Shown here: one piece after another, positions 49,218-57,895 of the stretch | Layout of the letters: every line of letters starts with the position of its first letter | Position numbering within the stretch: position 1 is the first letter of the stretch | DNA from: Nitrosomonas cryotolerans ATCC 49181 | Lineage (GTDB): Bacteria; Pseudomonadota; Gammaproteobacteria; Burkholderiales; Nitrosomonadaceae | NCBI RefSeq assembly: GCF_900143275.1 | Contig: NZ_FSRO01000001.1 | Span: 1,178,001 to 1,242,000, forward strand | Length of the DNA stretch: 64,000 nucleotides | Reading direction: 5' to 3' | Made by a program: the position numbers and the translations under genes | Notes under the pieces: model-generated | What the model was told of the DNA's origin: nothing | Seen by the model: only the letters and a program-made list of their open reading frames with translations | Database searches by the model: none

Positions 49218-49541
49218 GTTTATATCTCCTTATTTTTCAAATTAATTTTGTCCTATGAGATTTTTAGAAAATATTCAGTGATCCAAAAATCAAAATATTA
49301 TTGTAGTTATCATAAATAAATCCGCCCATCCATAAATTCTACACCGTAAATAGCGAGGAATAACTCGAAGAGATTTATCCAGATAATTTTCCAGGAAAAC
49401 TAAACTAAAGATTAGATGCGGGGAGAAAATTGAAAGATTTAATGAACAAAGAGTTACATGGATTATTATAGCTATTCTATGAATAATTTTGATGAAAGAA
49501 GCCTAGCTTCAAGGTCACTTATCATTGGATTTAGCCATTCT

Positions 49542-49652
49542 AAGACTGCTGCATAACTGTGTTTTTGAGCTTTTCTGATTACTTACAGCATTGATAAATC
49601 AAACACTTAAAAATCTTGCTCAGCCCGAGATAGCCGGTTATGCAGTGGTCTT
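49542..49652. repeat. MITE-like element related to the IS5-family element
   Basis: 111 bp with imperfect inverted repeats AAGACTGCTGCATAACTG at the left and AAGACCACTGCATAACCG (complement of the right end). These resemble the ends of the IS5-family element at 46803-48077 (AAGACCTCTGCACAACT), so that transposase may move it. It has no coding capacity. It lies in a stretch (49218-49755) with no gene. Confidence 0.65.
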
Positions 49653-49755
49653 ATATCTGTAATAGTAGTTAGTATTCGCTGTCGTAGATTGGGGTTTGCG
49701 TCGCGCACAGTCCAGTGAACAATGTGGCTAACGCAATATCATTACTTTTAAGCGC

Positions 49756-49833
49756 TTACATATTCAGAAAATAAATGATGACCAATACGATCCCTGGTAC
49801 TCCCAGCAGCCATGCTAGAAAATATTTACCCAT
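49756..49833 (-). CDS. 25-residue single-helix membrane peptide
   Basis: MGKYFLAWLLGVPGIVLVII then YFLNM, stop TAA. AAGGGAGG lies 6 bases before the ATG, which makes translation likely. The LAWLLGVPGIVLVIIYF pattern recurs in tiny membrane proteins of many proteobacteria as I recall them, but I know no function. A 64-base upstream element is shared with the DUF1328 gene. Confidence 0.6.
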   Translation of the reverse strand: MGKYFLAWLLGVPGIVLVIIYFLNM

Positions 49834-49942
49834 TTGAGCCTCCCTTTCTGGTTTACAGATAATTGTTTTGTTGGCCCAATAAGATTACTTACTGGGTAAC
49901 TCAAGTAAAGCATCTATAACTTCGTCTGATCGTTATGTCTGC

Positions 49943-50006
49943 CATACTGTCACGATCACATGCTACGACAGGAATCCTCCGAGGTATGTACGGCAACACA
50001 CAAAGA
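49943..50006. repeat. Repeated upstream element, copy 2
   Basis: Partner of 46354-46422. It lies about 110 bases upstream of the 25-residue peptide gene. The hairpin seen in copy 1 is not preserved here (GTACGGCAACAC), while ACATGCTAC, AGGAATCCT and CACAAAG are. Confidence 0.6.
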
Positions 50007-50015
50007 GGTACTATA

Positions 50016-50148
50016 GATGGATGAATGGGAATACGGACAAGGCTTCATAGGATAAATTCGTCTTATTGAAAGACAATCCGATATTTACATCGCATAATTA
50101 GACATATTAGAGACTTACTCTGAAACATGTTATTTTTTGCAACAGAGC
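50016..50148 (+). pseudogene. IS6-family relic, second copy
   Basis: Similar to the end of the relic at 44968-45163: ATTCGTCTTATTGAAAGAC (IRLIER), GATATTTACATCGCATAAT and a terminal TTTTTTGCAACAGAGC. Frame breaks everywhere. It shows that this IS once lay on both sides of the small stress-gene group. Confidence 0.5.
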
Positions 50149-50186
50149 GCCCATTGCTGCATGAGGCGATCGCTTTTACATGTATT

Positions 50187-50273
50187 GAGGCTTTTTCAAA
50201 AGCCCTCGCCATATGTTTTAACTTATTGATTATAAATATTAATTTTTAACTATTGGGGTTTTGCAAAGGTCTC
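50187..50273. repeat. MITE, family GAGxCCTTTGCAAAA, copy A
   Basis: 87 bp from GAGGCTTTTTCAAAAGCCCT to GGGGTTTTGCAAAGGTCTC, with an AT-rich centre containing ATTGATTATAAAT. It is homologous to 56108-56196. It lies 44 bases before the invertase start codon and so inside its promoter region. No clear target duplication. Confidence 0.7.
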
Positions 50274-50317
50274 GTGCTACGAACGAGCGTTATGATGGCT
50301 GATAAAAAGGAATAAAC

Positions 50318-51679
50318 ATGATCGATACAAAATTGATCGATACCGCATGGTGTGAACTATATAAATCAGTGATCGAATACAAAGGCCAACCCGTGGGAAC
50401 CGTGGCAGCGCGTGATCCGGGTATCGATATTCTCAATTACGACCATTGCTTCGTAAGGGATTTCGCGGTTTCTGCATTAGCCTTCTTGATGCGGGGCGAT
50501 ACCGAGATAGTACGAAACTTCCTCACTATCATGGTCGAGTTGCAAGGGAAAGTAAAATATATGAACTGCTTTATGGTCGGCAAGGGTTTGATGCCAGCCA
50601 GTTTTAGGGTGGTTAAGACAGATGGCATTGCTCAACTTGAGGCGGATTTTGGTGAAAAATCAATTGCCCGCGTGTCACCAGTAGACTCAGGGCTTTGGTG
50701 GCTGATTGTGCTGCGCGCTTATGTGCGTGCCACTGGAGATACCACATTAATAAAACAACCCGAATTTCAACAAGCCATAAAGTTGACGTTAGAACTTTTT
50801 CTAGAGCCGCATTTTGATATGCGTCCGACTTTATTGGTTACTGATGGCGCTTACATGATCGACCGCCGTATGGGTGTTTATGGTTATCCCTTTGACATTC
50901 AGTCTTTACTCTTTGCCGCTTTATCCGCAGCCCGGGAACTTCTTATTGAAGACGGTTATTACTATCGTTCAATCACAGAACGTTTAACCCATTTAAGCGT
51001 TCATTTGCAAAATTATTATTGGCTTGACTTCGATCGGCTTAATACGATTTACCGTTATAACGTTGAGGGGTATGGCAGCCAGGTCATCAATGCTTTCAAT
51101 ATTCAACCAAGCACGATTAAACCGGCGCTTATAGACTGGTTGCCCGCAAAAGGTGGTTATTTCGCTGGTAACGTGGGCCCTGGACGTATGGACTTTCGTT
51201 ATTTTGCGCAAGGAAACCTGTTGGCAATAGTTTCGTCGTTAGCAACGCAGGATCAGTCACACAAAATTATGGCATTGATTGAGCAACGTTGGAACGACCT
51301 GATTGGGCAGATGCCAGTTAAGCTCTGTTTTCCTGCATTGGAAGGGAATGATTGGGAAATCGTAACAGGAGCTGATCCGAAAAATTCTGCCTGGTCATAC
51401 CATAACGGAGGGAATTGGCCTTTTTTGCTCTGGCTGTTTGCGGCGGCCGCACAAAAGTCGGGTCATCCAACATTAGCCATGCGCGCATTGGAATCCGCTG
51501 CAGAAAGACTAGCGGACGAATGTTGGCCTGAGTACTTTGATGGACACTATGGTCAGCTCGTCGGGAAGGAAGCGCGACGCTTTCAGAGTTGGTCAGTAGC
51601 CGGTTTTTTGGCCGCTTATCAGTTACTCGAACAACCAAGCCAGCTGAATTTAATTGAATTTGGGTTCCAGCTCAACTGA
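50318..51679 (+). CDS. Alkaline/neutral invertase, GH100
   Basis: Hydrolyses sucrose to glucose and fructose in the cytoplasm. 453 residues, the usual length of bacterial GH100 enzymes without plant transit extension. Family segments: YDHCFVRDFAVSALAFLMRG, RVSPVDSGLWWLIVLRAYVR with a likely catalytic Asp, RRMGVYGYPFDIQSLLFAAL, SAWSYHNGGNWPFLLWLF and CWPEYFDGHYGQLVGKEARR with a likely catalytic Glu. There is no signal peptide. The closest well-known relatives are in cyanobacteria and some ammonia oxidisers. AAAAAGGAAT precedes the ATG. Sugar kinase and pentose phosphate genes lie 2-8 kb downstream on the other strand. Confidence 0.9.
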   Translation: MIDTKLIDTAWCELYKSVIEYKGQPVGTVAARDPGIDILNYDHCFVRDFAVSALAFLMRGDTEIVRNFLTIMVELQGKVKYMNCFMVGKGLMPASFRVVKTDGIAQLEADFGEKSIARVSPVDSGLWWLIVLRAYVRATGDTTLIKQPEFQQAIKLTLELFLEPHFDMRPTLLVTDGAYMIDRRMGVYGYPFDIQSLLFAALSAARELLIEDGYYYRSITERLTHLSVHLQNYYWLDFDRLNTIYRYNVEGYGSQVINAFNIQPSTIKPALIDWLPAKGGYFAGNVGPGRMDFRYFAQGNLLAIVSSLATQDQSHKIMALIEQRWNDLIGQMPVKLCFPALEGNDWEIVTGADPKNSAWSYHNGGNWPFLLWLFAAAAQKSGHPTLAMRALESAAERLADECWPEYFDGHYGQLVGKEARRFQSWSVAGFLAAYQLLEQPSQLNLIEFGFQLN

Positions 51680-51689
51680 CCGTCAAACT

Positions 51690-53015
51690 TGGGGATGGAA
51701 TCAGATACTTTATCATCTCAACTTCCGGAAAACCCCGGTCTTAAGGCCGAGGATGGATAGGGAGTCAGCTTCGTTGATACTAAAGCCTGTTTTTCACCTA
51801 TTTCTGTTAAAGTGTGTGAATGGAAATGAAGCGCGCATACAAATTCAGGTTTTACCCAACTTTTGAGCAAGAAACTATTCTGGCTCAAACATTCGGGTGT
51901 GCTCGGTTTGTCTATAATCGCATGTTGCGCGTTCGTTCTGATGCTTGGTATACCGAGAAAAAAGGAATCGGGTATCATGCTACCTCCTCTTTGTTGACCG
52001 AGTTAAAAAAAGAGCCTGAATTTGAATGGCTGAACAAAGTTTCCAGTGTTCCTGTGCAGCAATCTCTCCGCCACTTGCAAACGGCATTTGGTAATTTCTT
52101 TGCCAAACGAGCCAAATACCCGTCATTCAAAAGCAAGCATGAGAAGCAATCGGCTGAATACACGTCCAGCGCCTTCAAGTGGGACGGTAAGTCTCTGAAA
52201 CTGGCGAAGATGAAAGATCCACTGAATATCAGATGGTCGCGCACCCTTCCTAAGGCGACAAAACTAACGATTGCAACAGTCTCTAAAGACTCAGCGAGTC
52301 GATACCATGTTTCTATGCTTTGCGACGACTCTGTTGCGCGAAAGCCAAGGGTTAGCGGCAAAGTCGGCATTGACTTAGGATTAACGCACTTCGCTATTCT
52401 TTCTACGGGCGAGAAGATTGCGTCTCCTAACACGCTACGAAAGAATGAAACCAGGCTTGCTAAGCTGCAACGCAAGCTATCTAAAAAGCGCAAAGGGTCG
52501 GCCAATAGACAAAAAGCCAGACTGAAAGTAGCGTGACTACATGCAGGAATTGCTGATGCTCGTAAAGACTTTCTACATAAACTCTCAACACGGCTAGTGA
52601 ACGAAAACCAAGTGATAGCTGTAGCGTCTTTAGCTGTTAGCAATATGAAGAAAAATCGTTGCCTCGCAAAATCAATTTCCGATGCAGGATGGGGTGAATT
52701 TGTGCGGCAATTAGAATACAAGTCGCTGTGGTACGGGCGAGAGCTTGTAGGTATTGACCGATGGTATCCAAGCAGCAAACGCTGCTCGGGATGTGGGCAT
52801 ACCGTAAACAAGATGCCTTTGAATGTGCGTGAATGGACTTGTCCGGAATGCGGATCAATCCATGATCGAGACATCAACGCAGCGCGTAATGTTTTGGCCG
52901 CTGGACTGGCGGTGTCAGCCCTTGGAGAATCTATAAGTCCTGTTTGCATTTAGGTGCGTCCGGGTTGGATTCGTTGAATTGGGAATCCCCTTCGTTTACG
53001 GAGGGGAGCAGTCAA
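51690..53015. mobile_element. IS605/IS1341-type element with dead tnpB, no tnpA
   Basis: The right end is clear: ATCCCCTTCGTTTACGGAGG then GGAGCAGTCAA ending at 53015, the family's right-end hairpin. The left end is only approximate; a GGTCTTAAGGCC-containing dyad at about 51739-51750 is typical of left ends. It carries only a tnpB, which is broken. The right end abuts the truncated aquaporin gene, so the insertion probably caused that truncation. Confidence 0.6.
51820..52953 (+). pseudogene. tnpB: TnpB with in-frame stop and missing catalytic Glu
   Basis: Reads MEMKRAYKFRFYPTFEQETI through KARLKVA to a TGA at 52534-52536, then goes on in the same frame as LHAGIADARKDFLHKL to 52953. In relatives an Arg stands at this place, so a CGA to TGA change is likely. 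The RuvC Asp (GKVGIDLGLTHFA) and the last Asp (DRDINAARN) are present, but the Glu position reads VIAVASLAVSNM, where relatives have VES or VEN. The zinc finger is complete (CSGCGH, CPECGS). Both defects together suggest a dead gene. A long minus-strand frame over it is a shadow. Confidence 0.88.
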
Positions 53016-53020
53016 GAGCC

Positions 53021-53413
53021 TTAGAGATAGCGATCTCCGAACAGAAACAGTATCAGCGATGCGCCCAGCATACCGCCGGTGAACTACACCAGCGCGTAGA
53101 GTAACGCATCTCATTTCGTAATCTTTCCCAGGCGAAAAAATGTCAAAGTCACGGCTGGGTTGAAATGTGGGCTGGGCTGGCGGCCCAAGAGAGAGTAGAT
53201 GATTCCAATGGTGGTCAAACCCATCGCTAATCCAATGATGATACGACGCAAGTCGCTATCAGTGATTGATTCACGCAGAAGATAGTCGGGAGATTCCAGA
53301 AGGATCATTGAAATTCCGGCCATGATCATGAACATGCTTGGGCTCCAGCCGTCTATAAGGTACTCATGCCAGTATCCCCTTAGTGTGCCTGTAGCAGATT
53401 CATTCTCAACCAC
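53021..53413 (-). pseudogene. Truncated aquaporin/MIP-family channel
   Basis: The reading begins with ATG at 53413 and has membrane helices and one NPA box (HFNPAVTLTFFRLGKI). Two in-frame stops follow, at the places of a Trp (ITK-stop-DALLYALV) and a Gln (YALV-stop-FTGGMLGAS), and the frame ends at 53021 against the IS end. The second NPA half is absent. The start overlaps the SDR gene upstream by 8 bases, so it was the second gene of that operon. Confidence 0.75.
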
Positions 53414-54257
53414 CTTCGGCGAAGCCTGGGTAGAGCGTCATGCCACCATCTACAAATAGACTGACGCCAGTAATGTAGTCAGCATCGTCAGAAGCGAGCC
53501 AAGCTACCACGCGAGCGATATCTTCGGGTTCTCCGATGCGCTTATAAGGGATCAGTTCCATCAGCTTATCGTAAGCTTCCGCAGTTTTCCAAGCTAAACG
53601 ATTAATTGGCGTACGGATGGCACCGGGACAGACGCTGTTGACCCGTATACGATAGGGCGCGACTTCCTGGGCGATGCTCTTGTTCATCAGCATGACGCCG
53701 CCCTTGGAAGCGGCATAATTAACGTGGCCGGCCCAAGGGATGACTTCATGTACCGAGCTGATACTGATAATTTTTCCGGCGGCATTGGATACTGCCGGCA
53801 CCACACCACGACGCTTAAACTCACGAATCGCCTCGCGTGCGCATAGAAATTGGCCGGTGAGATTCACGTCGATGACTTTTTGCCATTGCGCCAAGGTCAT
53901 TTGGTCGAAAGGCGCGTCCTGCTGCAAGCCAGCGTTGTTCACCAGAATATCGATGGTACCAAAAGTCTCAATTGTCTGCTGGAACATGGCCTGTACCTGA
54001 TCCTCACGCGATACATCTGCCTGAACAGCGATAGCATGGCCACCGCTGGCTTTGATAGCTGCGACCATCTCATTGGCGGCATCTTCCGAGCCAATGTAAT
54101 TGATAGCCACATCGGCGCCCTCCTGAGCGAGGTAGATGGCTATATTTTTACCGATACCAGAAGTCGCACCGGTCACTAAAGCTTTTTGTCCTCTTAGCAG
54201 ATTGCGGTGCGGGCAGTGCGGCATTACGACATCAGGCAGTTGTTCGTTGGTAGCCAT
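53406..54257 (-). CDS. SDR-family oxidoreductase, glucose 1-dehydrogenase-like
   Basis: 283 residues from the ATG at 54257, which has AGGA 8-10 bases upstream; the frame is open 21 codons more. Classical short-chain dehydrogenase: TGATSGIG cofactor loop, NNAG, catalytic Ser in SISSVHE, and YAASK. The segment QQDAPFDQMTLAQWQKVIDV and the C-terminal FVDGGMTLYPGFAEGG are typical of the glucose 1-dehydrogenase / YghA group. The true substrate is not certain, but the neighbours (tal, zwf, gnd, glucokinase) favour a sugar. It overlaps the broken aquaporin gene. Confidence 0.8.
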   Translation of the reverse strand: MATNEQLPDVVMPHCPHRNLLRGQKALVTGATSGIGKNIAIYLAQEGADVAINYIGSEDAANEMVAAIKASGGHAIAVQADVSREDQVQAMFQQTIETFGTIDILVNNAGLQQDAPFDQMTLAQWQKVIDVNLTGQFLCAREAIREFKRRGVVPAVSNAAGKIISISSVHEVIPWAGHVNYAASKGGVMLMNKSIAQEVAPYRIRVNSVCPGAIRTPINRLAWKTAEAYDKLMELIPYKRIGEPEDIARVVAWLASDDADYITGVSLFVDGGMTLYPGFAEGG

Positions 54258-54373
54258 TGGGGGTTTCCTGTGTTTGTGCAAGCAGTGCTTAATGGGGGTT
54301 AGCTTAAAATACGTTACCACTAGTTGGCAAAATATTTCGTTGTATAGTTAACCAAGTGCTTGTGTGGCGGCCG

Positions 54374-55486
54374 TCATGATTTAGTTGCACCCAAGTGGGT
54401 TTGCGCCAATACAGCACATTTTGAAGTGATGCAGGCCATCAGACTATTCCAGGATTTTGCAAAAGACTGCTCACCCTCTTGCTGAAGCCGTGCAGCGAGT
54501 GCAGCGAGTGCAGCTTCATTCACCCCTGCTTGCGCAAATTCAGCAAGCACAGCCTCGGCATTGCCACCATCCAGAGGTAGAGTGCGCCCAACGGTACCGT
54601 GTTCAGCAAAAGCTAGCAGGGTCTTTTCGGGTATCGTGTTAACGGTATTCGATGCGGCGAGTGCTTCAAGATAAAGTGTGTCCGGCGCGTTAGGGTCTTT
54701 GGTGCCGGTGCTGGCCCACAGCAGGCGTTGTGATCTTGCGCCGGCGTCAATCAATTTTTGCCAGCGTGGTGACGTCAATAATTCACGATAAGCTTTATAG
54801 GTACGCATGGCAATAGCAATACCGAGACGGTTGCGCAGTGTTTCGGACACTTTGGCCTGAATAGCGACATCCCAGCGGCTGATAAAAAGCGAGGCTACAC
54901 TGGTTACTTTGGGATCAAGCCCGACAGCGAGGCGTCGTTCTATGCCGCGCATATAGGCTTCGGCTGCAGAAATGTAATGCTCGCGAGAGAACAACAATGT
55001 CACATTTACCGGCACGCCTGCAAAGATCACTTCTTCTATGGCCGGTATGCCGGCTTTGTTGCCGGGTATTTTAATGAAAAGATTTTTGCGGTTTGCTTGG
55101 GCGTAAAGTTGTATTGCCGCTTGAATGGTGTCTGCTGTGTTATTTGCCAGCAGAGGAGATACCTCCAGTGATGCCCAGCCATCGACACCGCCGGTAGTGT
55201 CATGCACGGAACGAAATAGATCGCTAGCCTGCCTCAGGTCTTCCAGCGCCAGTTCGAAAAAAGGGGCTTCCCCGGATTTTCCGGCAAGCGCTTTCTCGCG
55301 AATGGCAGCATCATAAAAATCGCTATTCCGGATCGCCTGATCGAAGATACTGGGATTGGAGGTTAAGCCTGTCACGGAAAGCTCGTTGATATAGCGGGCC
55401 AGTGTGCCGTTTATTAGCAGCCCACGGGTGATATTGTCAAGCCAGATGCTTTGGCCAAGTTCGTGCAGTTGCTGCGTGGTCTTCAT
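54374..55486 (-). CDS. tal: Transaldolase
   Basis: Moves a dihydroxyacetone unit between sugar phosphates in the non-oxidative pentose phosphate pathway. 370 residues, the long TalB-like/actinobacterial type. The Schiff-base Lys is in NLFIKIPGNKAG; the start QLHELGQSIWLDNITRGLL and GLTSNPSIFDQAI are family signatures, as is LLWASTGTKDPN. Near the C terminus a short tandem of GCAGCGAGT units (about 54491-54514) encodes the Ala/Leu repeat LAALAARL. It is downstream of zwf and gnd on the same strand but separated from zwf by about 1 kb of IS debris. Confidence 0.93.
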   Translation of the reverse strand: MKTTQQLHELGQSIWLDNITRGLLINGTLARYINELSVTGLTSNPSIFDQAIRNSDFYDAAIREKALAGKSGEAPFFELALEDLRQASDLFRSVHDTTGGVDGWASLEVSPLLANNTADTIQAAIQLYAQANRKNLFIKIPGNKAGIPAIEEVIFAGVPVNVTLLFSREHYISAAEAYMRGIERRLAVGLDPKVTSVASLFISRWDVAIQAKVSETLRNRLGIAIAMRTYKAYRELLTSPRWQKLIDAGARSQRLLWASTGTKDPNAPDTLYLEALAASNTVNTIPEKTLLAFAEHGTVGRTLPLDGGNAEAVLAEFAQAGVNEAALAALAARLQQEGEQSFAKSWNSLMACITSKCAVLAQTHLGATKS

Positions 55487-55552
55487 GATGACTCCTATTG
55501 AATATAAATATAAAATGCAAATTTTTCTTTAGATATAATAGTCATGAGATAT

Positions 55553-56278
55553 TTATTCAGAGGGCAATACATCTGGTTTGCATAGTGGCGGGGAATGAAG
55601 CAGTATTTTTGGCGTATCCTGTGACGATGCGGTGCCATCTCTTGAGATGGAGGAAAGCATTTTCAATAAGATTATGGGATTCTTCGTCGTAAGATCTTTG
55701 TGTGTGCGATTCTTCTTTGAGGGAATTGCGATTTCCATATCCTGCCTCCTTGCCTATTCAATAATTGCATTGCTGTCATAACCACAATTTACCAGTAAAT
55801 GATTCGCATCAAGTCCTTCGATCAAGCGATCAGTCTGCGTGCAATCCATTGTGGTACCCTGTGCAATAAAAATACTGACCGGCATACCATGCACATCTAT
55901 GGCCAGATGTAGCTTAGTGTTGAGTCACCTTTTGTGCGGCTCATGTTCTGGTTGCCACCCTTGGCCCCTGCGAAATAGGAGTGAGCCTTGCAGTGGCTGG
56001 CTTCAATCACCAGCCATTCGTAACCCGGATCGTCAATCAAGACTTCCAGTCTTTTTCCCAGATGCCCTTGTCGCGCTAGTGGATAAAGCGGCGGTGTGTA
56101 TTGCTTTGAGACCTTTGCAAAAGCCCTCACCATAAGTTTTTGACTGTTGATTATAAAGGATTAATTTTTCAACTGTAGGGGTTTTGCAAAGGCCTCGCTT
56201 TAACTCCCGTAATTCGGCGACAAATCCCGCTGCGGTACGCCCGTCTCGTGCGCATAGTCTAGAAAATGGCATTAATGA
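55553..56278 (-). pseudogene. IS5-family transposase relic, interrupted by a MITE
   Basis: Minus-strand pieces in order: FSRLCARDGRTAAGFVAELR, then (across the MITE) QYTPPLYPLARQGHLGKRLE, PGYEWLVIEASHCKAHSYFA, GAKGGNQNMSRTKG, a frame change, MDVHGMPVSIFIAQGTTMDC, LIEGLDANHLLVNCGYDSNA, MEIAIPSKKNRTHKDLTTKN, another shift and HLKRWHRIVTGYAKNTASF. This is the IS427-like group of IS5. It has frameshifts at about 55915 and 55680 and lacks the N-terminal part. It separates tal from zwf. Confidence 0.8.
56108..56196. repeat. MITE, family GAGxCCTTTGCAAAA, copy B with TSD GCTTT
   Basis: 89 bp from GAGACCTTTGCAAAAGCCCT to GGGGTTTTGCAAAGGCCTC, ends nearly complementary. Flanked by GCTTT at 56103-56107 and 56197-56201. 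Removing it with one GCTTT restores the frame of the surrounding transposase relic (ELRELKQYTPP), which proves the insertion. No coding capacity. Confidence 0.88.
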
Positions 56279-56470
56279 AGGGATAGTTATCTCTAGCTAT
56301 GCTTCCCCAAATGCCTTGATGGCCAGGCAAATGGGTCTTAAGCGGCCCGATACGAGGTGAATGTCATATGTGCTCCTTTTGCTTTTACAGGGATCTCATA
56401 TTTTTCATTTCATGACTATATTATTTAAGGCATCAAGCAAGATAGAAAACACTGCTACCGCTCGGTATCG

Positions 56471-57874
56471 TTATGCGCCTACGTGTCCGGGGCCGGGATT
56501 ATGCCAATTACCATTTGGAGCGATCAACACGTCAGCTGCTCCGGGTCCCCAGCTGTAGGGCTGGTAGAGGTGAACCGGGCAATGTGATGTAAGAACTGGG
56601 TCAACCACTGCCCAAGCAGCTTCAACCGCGTCTTCGCTAGCAAAAAGTGCGCCATTACCCGCCATGGCATCGCTTAGTAGCCGTTCGTAGGGTGTTTCGG
56701 TTTCCCGCCTTATGATTCGTTCGCCACCCAGATAGAGTTCATGCTGGTCGCCGACGAATTCTTTCCCTTCACGTTTAACGCGCGCGGCAAGTGCGATACC
56801 GGAATTGGGAGAAAGCCAGAAACGCAGATAGTTTGCGCGTCCACTCGTTGGTTGCGAGTCGGCGAATAACTTTGATGGTGGCGGCTTTAGTTGAATTAGA
56901 ACCTCGGCAACCGACTCACGCATGAATTTGCCAGAACGTAAATACCAGGGCACACCCGCCCAGCGCCACGAATCGATGAAAAGCCGCAGGGCACAAAAAG
57001 TTTCCACATCGGAATCCGCTGCCACCCCGGGTTCTTCTCGGTAGCCAATGTACTGGCCACGTACCAGATCGTTTGGTTTCAATGCACACATGGCTCGAAA
57101 CACTTCGGCTTTCTGTGTATGCACGGCTGCATAACCTCTGTATGAAGGCGGCTCCATTGCAAGCAGAGCGACGATCTGAAAGAGGTGATTTTGCACGACA
57201 TCGCGTAAACACCCAGTGGTTTCATAAAACGCACCGCGCTCATTTACTCCAAAATCTTCAGATAAGGTTATCTGAACGCTATCTATATAGTTGCGGTTCC
57301 AGATCGGTTCCAAAAAGGAATTGGCGAAACGAAAATAAAGAATATTCATAATCGCTTCTTTTCCCAGATAATGATCGATGCGTAAGATCGATTCTTCCGG
57401 AAACGCTGATCGTAGTGCACAATTTAGCTCATGTGCCGTGGCTAGATCACGACCAAATGGCTTTTCGACGATGACACGCGCATTTTTTGTACAACCGGAT
57501 TTTGCCAGTGCCTGGACAACCGTTCCAAACATGCCGGGATGAATTGCCAGGTAATGTAGCGGGCGTATAGCGCCGTTAAGTGCCAGTTTTAGCTGGTCGA
57601 AGGTTGCCGCATCTTGGTAGTCACCATCGACATACTGTAATAGTGCCGATAGCCTGGTGAAGGCATGTTCATCAACGCCGCCATTATGTTCCAGACTATC
57701 GCGCGCATGCTCACGTAGTTTATCCAGCGTCCAGTCAGAGCGCGCAACACCAATGATCGGCACATTAAGATCGTTGTGTAGAATCATGGCTTGTAATGCG
57801 GGGAATATTTTTTTGTAAGCCAGATCTCCGGTAGCGCCGAAGAAAACAAATGCGTCAGAATGCGGTATATTCAT
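56471..57874 (-). CDS. zwf: Glucose-6-phosphate dehydrogenase
   Basis: Oxidises glucose-6-phosphate to 6-phosphogluconolactone, the entry to the oxidative pentose phosphate pathway. 467 residues, slightly shorter than the usual 480-500. The cofactor loop is FGATGDLAYKKIFPAL (GxxGDLA), the substrate-site signature RIDHYLGKE is intact, and EKPFGRDLATAHELN is also typical. pgl is not seen nearby. It ends a pair with gnd (21-base gap). Confidence 0.95.
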   Translation of the reverse strand: MNIPHSDAFVFFGATGDLAYKKIFPALQAMILHNDLNVPIIGVARSDWTLDKLREHARDSLEHNGGVDEHAFTRLSALLQYVDGDYQDAATFDQLKLALNGAIRPLHYLAIHPGMFGTVVQALAKSGCTKNARVIVEKPFGRDLATAHELNCALRSAFPEESILRIDHYLGKEAIMNILYFRFANSFLEPIWNRNYIDSVQITLSEDFGVNERGAFYETTGCLRDVVQNHLFQIVALLAMEPPSYRGYAAVHTQKAEVFRAMCALKPNDLVRGQYIGYREEPGVAADSDVETFCALRLFIDSWRWAGVPWYLRSGKFMRESVAEVLIQLKPPPSKLFADSQPTSGRANYLRFWLSPNSGIALAARVKREGKEFVGDQHELYLGGERIIRRETETPYERLLSDAMAGNGALFASEDAVEAAWAVVDPVLTSHCPVHLYQPYSWGPGAADVLIAPNGNWHNPGPGHVGA

Positions 57875-57895
57875 GGCATATTTTTGTCTCTACTA

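Noticed and set aside
51975..52949. 324-codon frame opposite the broken tnpB
   Set aside because: Ser/Arg-rich composition and complete overlap with a recognised gene on the other strand; it is a shadow.
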